From contig CAMNNO010000006.1 in assembly GCA_946545475.1 (NCBI GenBank), positions 1 through 39,608 on the forward strand: 39,608 nt of DNA, written 5' to 3'. The stretch comes from an uncultured Blautia sp. Its GTDB lineage: Bacteria > Bacillota > Clostridia > Lachnospirales > Lachnospiraceae. Below are positions 1-7,664 of this stretch, in pieces. The notes beneath the pieces were generated by a model. The model worked only from the letters and a program-made list of their open reading frames with translations. It was not told where the DNA came from and did no database searches. Position numbers and translations under genes: made by a program. The first letter of the stretch is position 1, and each line of letters opens with the position of its first letter.

Positions 1-119
1 GGTAAGAGTAAAATAGGAAAGGTAAAAAGAAACATAGCGCACCCAGAACCTACCGGCAGGTGAGCACACCCCATAATGGTCTACAGGGGGCGATGGGGTC
101 TCCCCCAAATACCCTTTCT

Positions 120-2189
120 TTAAAGTGTGATGTGCGAGAGCTTTGTCTTATTATAATACTCTGTCCGCTCCCTGATGCCGCGGTTCTCATCCTTTTCCAG
201 GAGCGGATCATCGGAAAGGACAGCCGCCGCGGCGCCTGCCGCTTCTTCAAGGACATGCGCGTCCTGATAGATGTCCCCGATCCCAAATTCGATCACGCCG
301 CTCTGGCGGATGCCGAACAGGTCGCCGGGGCCGCGCATTTTCAGGTCCTCGGAGGCGATCTTAAAGCCGTCGTTGCTTTTCGTCAGGACATTCAGCCTCT
401 TCGAGACGGCTTCGTCTTCCTTTCCCTGCATGAAGATGCAGTAAGACTGCTCCTTTCCTCTTCCCACCCGGCCTCTCAGCTGATGAAGCTGCGCCAGGCC
501 ATAGCGCTCGGCGTTTTCGATCATCATGACCGTGGCGTTCGGCACGTTGACGCCCACCTCAACGACGGTCGTGGAGACTAGGACATCGATATGGCCCGCG
601 GCAAAATCCGCCATGATAACCGTCTTTTCCCTGGGCTTCATCTTTCCATGGAGAATGCCGACGCGAATGCGCTCCGGAAGCTCTTCCTTTAAGGAGCGGG
701 CATAGTCGATGACGTTTTCAGCTTCCATTTCTTCGCTCTCTTCCACCATGGGACAGATGATATAAACCTGACGGCCTTTTTCGCACTGTGCGGCGATAAA
801 CCGGTAAGCGTTGGGACGCCAGGCCGTATTGACCAGGCAGTTTTTGACCGGGAGCCGGTTTTTCGGTTTTTCATCCAGGATGGAAATGTCCAGATCCCCG
901 TAAAGGATAAGGGCGAGGGTCCGGGGAATGGGGGTGGCGCTCATGACCAGGACATGCGGCGTATGGCCTCTTTCCAGGAGATTTTCCCGCTGGCGGACGC
1001 CAAAGCGGTGCTGCTCATCGGTAATGACAAGGCCGAGGTTATTATAGGAAACGTTTTCCTGCAAAAGGGCATGGGTCCCGATAGCTATCCGGCAGGTTCC
1101 CAGAGCCAGGCTTTCCAGCGCTTTCCTTTTTTCTTTGGCCGGTGTCTCGCCTGTCAGCAGGATGGGCCTGTAGGCGTCGAGGAGCCCGTTCTTTTCCAGA
1201 AGCTCCTTCATATCCTGGTAATGCTGCGAGGCCAGGACGGATGTCGGGGCCAGCAGGACCGACTGGTAGCCGTTTTCCGCGGCCAGTATCATGCCAAGGA
1301 AAGCCAGGATGGTCTTTCCGCTGCCGACATCTCCCTGCACCAGCCGGGACATGAGGGCGTCCTTCCGGCACATGGCATCCTCGATCTGGCGCCAGGCATT
1401 CGCCTGCGCCCCGGTCAGGCGATAGGGGAGGGAGCCGATAACCTGTTCCGTCTGCCACGTTTTTTCCATGGGATAATGATTCTCCTCCCGGACCCCGCGC
1501 TCCCGGAGCTGCCGCACGATGAGGACAAACAGGAAAAATTCATCAAAGACCAGGCGATGCCTGGCGGCGAGAAATGCCTCCTCGCTGTCCGGAAAGTGTA
1601 TCGCCTTAAGAGCCTGCATTTCATCGGAAAGACCAAAATCCTTCCGGATCTTTTGCGGAAGGTAATCCTCGGATGAGAGCGCTGGCGCCAGGGTGTCAAG
1701 GGCATTTTTAATATATCGGCTGAGAGCTTTGTTAGACAGGCCGGATGTGAGGGCATAGACCGGGAGACGTTTCCCTTCGATCTCATGATAACTGTCAGAT
1801 GTGAATATTTCGGGCATTTCCATTTGCAGCCGCCCGTGCCGCCTTGTCAGGCGCCCGCGGAAGACATAAGAAATATCCCTTTTCAGAACGCTTCGAAGAT
1901 ACGGTGAGCGGTACCAGATGACGGGCAGTCTGTCCTGGCCGTCGGTAAACTCGGCGGTCGTAACCGATAGGGCCCTATGCTGTGAAACGGTAACGGGGGA
2001 GGCCAGGCGGACACAGATGGAGCAAAGGCTCCCCTCCCTGAGCTCGGAGATTTTCACGCAAGGCTCATAAAAGTCATATCGGCGGGGATAATAATAAAGC
2101 AGGTCCCGCCGGGTGCTGATCCCAAGCTTGTTTAGGAGGGTTTCTGTCTTTTCTCCAATGCCCTTGATCTGGCGGATAGGGGTATTCAT
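120..2189 (-). CDS. recG: ATP-dependent DNA helicase RecG
   Basis: Helicase motifs GDVGSGKT, DEQHRFGV, MSATPIPRTLAL and QLRGRVGRG. ORF runs to 2204; start at MNTPIRQIKGIG (2189) preferred because of the GGAGG RBS. Confidence 0.97.
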   Translation of the reverse strand: MNTPIRQIKGIGEKTETLLNKLGISTRRDLLYYYPRRYDFYEPCVKISELREGSLCSICVRLASPVTVSQHRALSVTTAEFTDGQDRLPVIWYRSPYLRSVLKRDISYVFRGRLTRRHGRLQMEMPEIFTSDSYHEIEGKRLPVYALTSGLSNKALSRYIKNALDTLAPALSSEDYLPQKIRKDFGLSDEMQALKAIHFPDSEEAFLAARHRLVFDEFFLFVLIVRQLRERGVREENHYPMEKTWQTEQVIGSLPYRLTGAQANAWRQIEDAMCRKDALMSRLVQGDVGSGKTILAFLGMILAAENGYQSVLLAPTSVLASQHYQDMKELLEKNGLLDAYRPILLTGETPAKEKRKALESLALGTCRIAIGTHALLQENVSYNNLGLVITDEQHRFGVRQRENLLERGHTPHVLVMSATPIPRTLALILYGDLDISILDEKPKNRLPVKNCLVNTAWRPNAYRFIAAQCEKGRQVYIICPMVEESEEMEAENVIDYARSLKEELPERIRVGILHGKMKPREKTVIMADFAAGHIDVLVSTTVVEVGVNVPNATVMMIENAERYGLAQLHQLRGRVGRGKEQSYCIFMQGKEDEAVSKRLNVLTKSNDGFKIASEDLKMRGPGDLFGIRQSGVIEFGIGDIYQDAHVLEEAAGAAAAVLSDDPLLEKDENRGIRERTEYYNKTKLSHITL

Positions 2190-2331
2190 CAGGATTTCCT
2201 CCAAAAAATTCTACCTGTGCGGTTGGAGCACAAGAAGGGTCCCTTCCTCCTGCCTGCCGCAAGCCGCCCGTCACCATCAGGCAACGGGCGGCTTCATATG
2301 GCGGGGAGATACCCTATTGGGGAACGAAACT

Positions 2332-4002
2332 TTACTCGACAGAAATAATATAGGAATAAATGGGCTGGCCGCCACAGTTGAAGGCGATCTCGCATTCCGG
2401 ATAGCTCTCCTCCAGCTTGTGGGAGAAAGAGCCGGCTTCGTCCTCTGTGATGTCGGCGCCGTAATAGACGCTGATGACCTCGCTGCTCTCATCCACAAGA
2501 GCGGCCACCGTATCCATGGCCACATCCTCCGTAGACTTGCCTACGGCCAGAATGCCCTTATCTCCGATGCCCATCATATCTCCCTGGTGGATCTCCTTCT
2601 CGTCCAGGCGCGTGTCGCGGACAGCGTAGGTGATCTGTCCTGTCTTCACCTGGGATATGGCTTCCATCATGTCCTGGAGGTTCTGCTGGCCGTCCTTCTC
2701 GGCGACAAAGCTGATCATGGCGGTAATGCCCTGGGGGATCGTCTTGGTCGGGACGACAATGATCTCCTTATCCTCCGTCAGGTCCCTGGCCTGGTTGGCG
2801 GCAAGGATGATGTTGCTGTTGTTGGGGAAGATGAAGATCGTCTTCGCGTGGACCTTGCTGATGGCCTGGAGCATATCCTCGGTGCTGGGGTTCATGGTCT
2901 GCCCGCCCTCGATCAGGTAATCGACCCCGATCTCGCGGAAGATCTCCGACAGGCCATCGCCCGCGGAGACGGCGATAAAGCCAAAGTCCTTCATCGTCTT
3001 TTTCTTTTTATCGTTTTCCTCCTGCTCCTTTGCCAGCCGCTCGGAATCCTTGATCAGCTTCTCCTGATGCTCTTCCCTCATGTTGTCAACCTTCATCCGG
3101 GAGAGGGCGCCGAAGGTCAGACCTTTTTCGAAGGCCTGGCCGGGGTGGTTGGTGTGGACGTGGACCTTCACGATCTCGTCATCGGCCACAACGACGATGG
3201 AATCGCCGATGGAGTTCAGGAAATCCTTAAATTCCATCTCCTCCTCCTCGGTCAGGGGTTTGTTGAGAAGGATGATGAACTCGGTGCAGTAGCCGAATTT
3301 GATGTCCTCCTCGGCTTCCTTCGAGATCTTCGTCAGGGCCCGGCCGGAGGACGGGGCGACAAACTGGCTGTAGTCCACTTCTTTTCCCAGATATCCGTCG
3401 AGGATGCCCCGGTAGACTTCCACAAGACCCTGGCCACCGGAGTCCACAACGCCGGCTTCCTTAAGGACCGGCAGCATGTCCGGCGTCCTGGAAAGGACCT
3501 CCTCGGCGTGAGCGAGGATCTGCGTAAAAAACGGTTCCAGATCCTCGTATTCCTCGAAAGCAATTTCCTTGGCCTTTGCGGCAGCCTCGCGGGCGACGGT
3601 GAGGATGGTGCCTTCCTTGGGCTTCATGACAGCTTTATAGGCTGTCTCCACGCCCTTTTCCATAGCCAGGGCGATCATCTCCTGGTCAAGGACTTCGGCC
3701 TTCTGAATGGCCCTGGTAAAGCCGCGCAGAAGCTGGGACAGAATAACGCCGGAATTTCCTCTGGCGCCCCGAAGGGACCCGGATGAGATGGCTTTTGCCA
3801 ACGCTTCCATATCCGGATTTTCAAGGTTGGCCACCTCGGTGGCTGCGGATGTGATCGTCAGCGTCATATTGGTACCGGTATCACCATCGGGCACAGGAAA
3901 TACATTCAACTCATTGATCCATTCTTTTTTCGATTCCAGGTTCTTGGCTCCGGCCAAAAACATCCTGGTCATCATTTGGGCATCTATGGTCCTGGTGCTC
4001 AA
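2332..4002 (-). CDS. DAK2/DhaL domain protein, YloV/FakA family (fatty acid kinase-like)
   Basis: N-terminal DhaL domain (NELNVFPVPDGDTGTNM, GARGNSGVILSQLLRG) and family-typical length of about 550 aa; adjacent to the Asp23 gene and recG as in many Firmicutes. Confidence 0.92.
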   Translation of the reverse strand: MSTRTIDAQMMTRMFLAGAKNLESKKEWINELNVFPVPDGDTGTNMTLTITSAATEVANLENPDMEALAKAISSGSLRGARGNSGVILSQLLRGFTRAIQKAEVLDQEMIALAMEKGVETAYKAVMKPKEGTILTVAREAAAKAKEIAFEEYEDLEPFFTQILAHAEEVLSRTPDMLPVLKEAGVVDSGGQGLVEVYRGILDGYLGKEVDYSQFVAPSSGRALTKISKEAEEDIKFGYCTEFIILLNKPLTEEEEMEFKDFLNSIGDSIVVVADDEIVKVHVHTNHPGQAFEKGLTFGALSRMKVDNMREEHQEKLIKDSERLAKEQEENDKKKKTMKDFGFIAVSAGDGLSEIFREIGVDYLIEGGQTMNPSTEDMLQAISKVHAKTIFIFPNNSNIILAANQARDLTEDKEIIVVPTKTIPQGITAMISFVAEKDGQQNLQDMMEAISQVKTGQITYAVRDTRLDEKEIHQGDMMGIGDKGILAVGKSTEDVAMDTVAALVDESSEVISVYYGADITEDEAGSFSHKLEESYPECEIAFNCGGQPIYSYIISVE

Positions 4003-4274
4003 TATCTTTTCCTCCTATACATACAAGTCAATGGCTTTGGTGCCGGAGGCACTTTAGCCATCACCAGCCGTATTCACGTTCCGGGCTGCCGCCCGGATGT
4101 GCAGATACGCTTCAGGCCGCGCCACGATGCCACGCCGCTGTGCCTGCACAGCGGCACACAGCCGTGCCGCGGGACTTTTAGAGTATAACATAAAGTTTAA
4201 GCATTTCAAGTGAAAATATAGCATGCACACGAATTTTCAGCGGAAATGTACCCGCCAAGCATCCGACATTGCGA

Positions 4275-4634
4275 TCAATCGATGACGCGGACGCCCTCGA
4301 CAAAGATATTGATCTTTTCGATCTCCATGCCGGTAAAGGCTTCCACCTTATAGCGCAGGTTGCTGACGAGGTTGTCGCAGATCGCGCTGATATTGATGCC
4401 GTAGGCTACGATAACATGAAAATCCAGACGGATCTTGTTTTCCTTGGAGACATTGACAATAATGCCATGGTTCTGGCTGTCCCTGCGGAGGAGCTTTACC
4501 AGCCCGTCCTTCATGCTGACAGCCGCCAGCCCTACAATGCCGAAGCATTCAACGGCTACGCTGCCGGCATAGGTTGCGATGACATCCGTGTCAATAATAA
4601 TACGGCCCATTCCAGAGTCAATACTTCCTTTCAT
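4275..4634 (-). CDS. Asp23/Gls24 family envelope stress response protein (YloU-like)
   Basis: Protein size and pattern (GRIIIDTDVIATYAGSVAVECFGIVG...; VIVAYGINISAICDNLVSNLRYKVE) and gene neighbourhood. Confidence 0.92.
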   Translation of the reverse strand: MKGSIDSGMGRIIIDTDVIATYAGSVAVECFGIVGLAAVSMKDGLVKLLRRDSQNHGIIVNVSKENKIRLDFHVIVAYGINISAICDNLVSNLRYKVEAFTGMEIEKINIFVEGVRVID

Positions 4635-4788
4635 TCATTAATCCTCCACTAGACAAACGATAGCTCTTATCACAAAATAACGTTTCTGAACATATCAGAA
4701 CGCTCATATGGCTTTTTATCTGTAAAAGTTATTATAACGCCTCCAGGCAAAAAAAGAAATATTATTTTTTGAATTTATCATTTTCCAC

Positions 4789-4817
4789 TTGCAAAAGCCA
4801 TAACCATCTGTTAAAAT
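4789..4817 (+). promoter_or_regulatory. Sigma-A-type promoter for rpmB
   Basis: TTGCAA (4789-4794), 17-nt spacer, TAAAAT (4812-4817); AAGGAGG RBS precedes the ATG at 4855. Confidence 0.65.
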
Positions 4818-4854
4818 AAAGCCTGTTGAAAAATTGGCGTAAGGAGGTGCTGTC

Positions 4855-5043
4855 ATGGCAAGATGCGCGATCTGCGATAAAGGAGCTCATTTCGGAAACA
4901 ACGTGAGTCATTCTCATAGAAGATCCAATAAAATGTGGAGATCAAATATCAAATCTGTCCGGGTCAAAGTCCCTGGTGGAAACACCCAGAAAATGTATGT
5001 TTGTACTTCCTGCTTAAGATCTGGGAATGTCGAAAGAGCCTAA
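4855..5043 (+). CDS. rpmB: 50S ribosomal protein L28
   Basis: MARCAICDKGAHFGNNVSHSHRRSNKMW with a CxxC pair at each end (zinc-binding form). Confidence 0.97.
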   Translation: MARCAICDKGAHFGNNVSHSHRRSNKMWRSNIKSVRVKVPGGNTQKMYVCTSCLRSGNVERA

Positions 5044-5072
5044 CACCCAACCTGCCCCATAAGGCATATGTG

Positions 5073-5104
5073 TCCCCTGCTGACTATCAGCAGGGGATTT
5101 TTTT
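5073..5104 (+). terminator. Intrinsic terminator of rpmB
   Basis: TCCCCTGCTGA-CTA-TCAGCAGGGGA followed by T7. Confidence 0.93.
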
Positions 5105-5194
5105 ATTATGGCAGGGCCACCCATAAGAAATTTGTCACCTGACGGTGACGGGTGGCCCGCCGGGGGTAGAGGCGAGGCAAGCCTCCCTCTACCC
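5105..5194 (+). repeat. Modular structured repeat, unit A
   Basis: ATTATGGCAGG, then GGCCACCC/GGGTGGCC enclosing ATAAGAAATTT and GTCACC-TGAC-GGTGAC, then hairpin GGGTAGAGGcGAGG-CAAG-CCTCCCTCTACCC. Confidence 0.85.
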
Positions 5195-5195
5195 T

Positions 5196-5293
5196 ATTAT
5201 GGCAGGGGCGCCAATCGGAAATAGTCACCTGGCGGTGACGGGCGCCGCCTCGCGGGCGAGTAGGAGGGGAGAATCCCCTCCTACTCGCCCGCG
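5196..5293 (+). repeat. Modular structured repeat, unit B (tandem with A)
   Basis: ATTATGGCAGG, then GGCGCC/GGCGCC enclosing AATCGGAAATA and GTCACC-TGGC-GGTGAC, then a perfect 20-bp stem CGCGGGCGAGTAGGAGGGGA-gaa-TCCCCTCCTACTCGCCCGCG. Confidence 0.85.
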
Positions 5294-5301
5294 CAGAAGA
5301 A

Positions 5302-5682
5302 TCATTCCGGCTTGGCGCTGCTCTTGCCGCTCTCCTTATCTTTGCCCTCCGGGGTCAGCCGGTCCATCAGGTCCGGCATCATATCCAGCACCCGGTTAAG
5401 GCCTCCGGTGTTCTTTACGTTTACCAGCTTGGTCGTTCCGTTTGCCGAGATCACCAGCAGGGCTGAGGGGGACATCTTGCCGCCTATCCCCCCGCCGCCG
5501 TTGTTCTTCTTGTCGCCGCTGTAGGCGCCTGCGCCGACGCCGAACGTAATGTCCACCAGCGGCAGGATCGTCGTATCTCCCATCCGGATCGCTTCTCCCA
5601 CAACAGTCTTGGCCGACACAAAGCCGTCCATTCCTTTGATCAGAGACTCTAATGTCTCCTTAAAGCCGTTTTCCTTTTCCAT
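5302..5682 (-). CDS. GerW family sporulation protein (YtfJ)
   Basis: VSAKTVVGEAIRMGDTTILPLVDITFGVGAG pattern and Gly-rich GGGGIGGKMSPSALLVI. Confidence 0.92.
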   Translation of the reverse strand: MEKENGFKETLESLIKGMDGFVSAKTVVGEAIRMGDTTILPLVDITFGVGAGAYSGDKKNNGGGGIGGKMSPSALLVISANGTTKLVNVKNTGGLNRVLDMMPDLMDRLTPEGKDKESGKSSAKPE

Positions 5683-5723
5683 GTTAAATCCTCTCTCGTC
5701 ACCGCCTTAGCTGCCGGGACGCC

Positions 5724-6620
5724 TTATGATCTGAGAAAATTTCGGATCGCCCTGTTCCGATATATCCGGAGGGCAAACCACAGAAGGCTTCCTATACAGA
5801 TATGACCCTTGAACTCTATTTTTCCCTCTATATAATCCTCCCCGCCAAAATCCGGGTGAAAGGCGATCCGGTTCTTGTGAAGCGGCAGCAGCATCGCCAG
5901 AAGCGCTGTGAGCTCTCCGACCTGGCCGACATCCTCGAGGGAGAAGGAAAGCTCTCCGCTGATCTTCCTGGGAAGGAGTTTTCTGACAAGGCGGACCAGA
6001 TGCTTTACGAAAAGGCAGCCGCCGTTCTGCCAGAAGTCTCTGCTGAGCAATAGGCGGAGCTTTTTTTTGTTAACGCCGGTCCGGCCGGCCCTGATATTTT
6101 TCCGGCGCGGCGGATGCCCGGACGGCCCTTTGGAGGCGCTGCCATGCCCTGACTTTACCCGTCCTGTCCTGGCCGATGTCCTGCCCCTGCTGCCCGAATA
6201 TTTCTTATCTTTCTTATCTTTTTCGTCTTCGCCTGCATGCCTTTCTGTTTTTCTGCTCTCTGGCGCTGTCTGTCCGGTTTCTTTCATGCGGGATCTTTTA
6301 TCCGGCCGACCGGCATGGCGGCGTTTTTTCCGCTTAAAGAGCTTATCGGCCGGGATTCCCATAACGTAAAGGGAAAAGGCACCCTCTCTGCCGTTATAGG
6401 CGGCAGATACCCGCAGCACCCCGCAAAGCCATCGGATGTCCCCGGCCAGAGATATCTCTTTAAGGGATTTCTCCCTTTCCTTTGATAATCTTCCCTGATA
6501 GCGCAGGGGAATAAAAATAACCAGCAGGATGACCAGCAGAAGAAGCCCCAAAAGGCAGCACAGGATCTTAACGATAACAAGCGCCGCCGAAAGCAATCCC
6601 TTTATCAGAAGTGCCATCAT
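5724..6620 (-). CDS. DUF2953-like membrane protein with a long basic linker
   Basis: N-terminal TM segment, a Lys/Arg/Ser-rich middle and a conserved C-terminal part; located directly upstream of gerW in the operon. Confidence 0.75.
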   Translation of the reverse strand: MMALLIKGLLSAALVIVKILCCLLGLLLLVILLVIFIPLRYQGRLSKEREKSLKEISLAGDIRWLCGVLRVSAAYNGREGAFSLYVMGIPADKLFKRKKRRHAGRPDKRSRMKETGQTAPESRKTERHAGEDEKDKKDKKYSGSRGRTSARTGRVKSGHGSASKGPSGHPPRRKNIRAGRTGVNKKKLRLLLSRDFWQNGGCLFVKHLVRLVRKLLPRKISGELSFSLEDVGQVGELTALLAMLLPLHKNRIAFHPDFGGEDYIEGKIEFKGHICIGSLLWFALRIYRNRAIRNFLRS

Positions 6621-6955
6621 TTTGCCATCACCTGCGCCGCCGTCAGGTGGAAACGTTGAAGATATGCGGCCACATCCGGGCTTCCTGTGGCCTGCACGGC
6701 GGCCTCCACCAGGCGGCGGACCATCTCCATGGCCTCTTCTTTTCCGGCGGTCATGCCGATGATGGCCGGACAGGGGATGTATTTTTCATTTCTGGCGGCC
6801 AGATATGCGGGATGGATCTCCAGGATATGGTCCCTGTGCTTTGAGAGCGTCACCAGGTAAATGCCGCTCACCGCCCTGGACAGCCGCAGGCGCAGGCGTA
6901 CTTCCCCCGGATGGGATATCCCCGGACTTACGTAATATCCCTTTTGCCAATGCAT
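6617..6955 (-). CDS. Hypothetical protein
   Basis: ATGA overlap with the DUF2953-like gene. ORF extends to 7054, but GGAGG-preceded ATGs lie at 6961 and 6955. Confidence 0.65.
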   Translation of the reverse strand: MHWQKGYYVSPGISHPGEVRLRLRLSRAVSGIYLVTLSKHRDHILEIHPAYLAARNEKYIPCPAIIGMTAGKEEAMEMVRRLVEAAVQATGSPDVAAYLQRFHLTAAQVMAK

Positions 6956-7082
6956 AGCCATTCCTCCCCTGCCATAGAAAACCGGCGGAAGGGAAATGAG
7001 GGCTGCTCCGTCCTCAAAGCCCCTCCGCCGGCTTCTATGGTTCCATACCTGCATCCGGTATGATCTTTACTGTCTGTGGTTT

Positions 7083-7538
7083 CTAATATTTTCTCATATT
7101 CCCAGGCCAGATGCCCTGGGCACGCATTTCCAGGTATTCCTGGTAGGCTTTCTCCACGATCTGCTTTTCGTTGGAAAAGCGGAGAAGATGGTAGATCTCG
7201 TGGTACTTATAATAGCCGGAATCGATAAAGTATTCCTCCCTTTGAGGGCGGCTGTGATAATTGTCTGAGATCATCAGGTACCAGTGGACTTCCTTGGTGA
7301 CAATGTCCTCGGGGACAGAAAAGTTATATTGGCTCTTGCCAATATATTTGACGATGGATGCCCGGACTCCGGACTCCTCCCTTACCTCTCTAAGTGCGGT
7401 TTCCTCATGGGTTTCACCTGCTTCGACAGTTCCTTTGGGCAGTACCCAGCCTTCATACCGGTTTCTGTAAGATTTAAAAAGTGCCAATATCTTACCTCGA
7501 TGAATAACCACACCGCCACAGCTAGTTGCTTCAATCAT
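7083..7538 (-). CDS. Nudix hydrolase
   Basis: Nudix box GTVEAGETHEETALREVREESGV. Start MIEATSCGGVV chosen for its AGGAGG RBS; ORF open to 7634. Confidence 0.93.
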   Translation of the reverse strand: MIEATSCGGVVIHRGKILALFKSYRNRYEGWVLPKGTVEAGETHEETALREVREESGVRASIVKYIGKSQYNFSVPEDIVTKEVHWYLMISDNYHSRPQREEYFIDSGYYKYHEIYHLLRFSNEKQIVEKAYQEYLEMRAQGIWPGNMRKY

Positions 7539-7664
7539 TCGCAAATCCTCCTGTAATGCGTGTGTTTCTATACTGGGTATAGTATACATCTTTTGAACGT
7601 CTCTTGCAACCGCAACCTTTAACTTTACAGGCACAAAAAGATGTGCAAAACCCGCGCCCTGTTT

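Noticed and set aside
2113-3786. 557-aa plus-strand ORF opposite the DAK2-family gene
   Set aside because: Antisense shadow ORF of a clearly conserved minus-strand gene; residue pattern lacks a recognisable domain.
4080-4100. tRNA or riboswitch in the GC-rich Asp23-DAK2 gap
   Set aside because: No cloverleaf or recognised aptamer core could be drawn; kept only as a hairpin cluster.
6956-7054. N-terminal extension of the hypothetical ORF 6617-7054
   Set aside because: Extension covers a 19-bp hairpin and better RBS-start pairs exist at 6961/6955.
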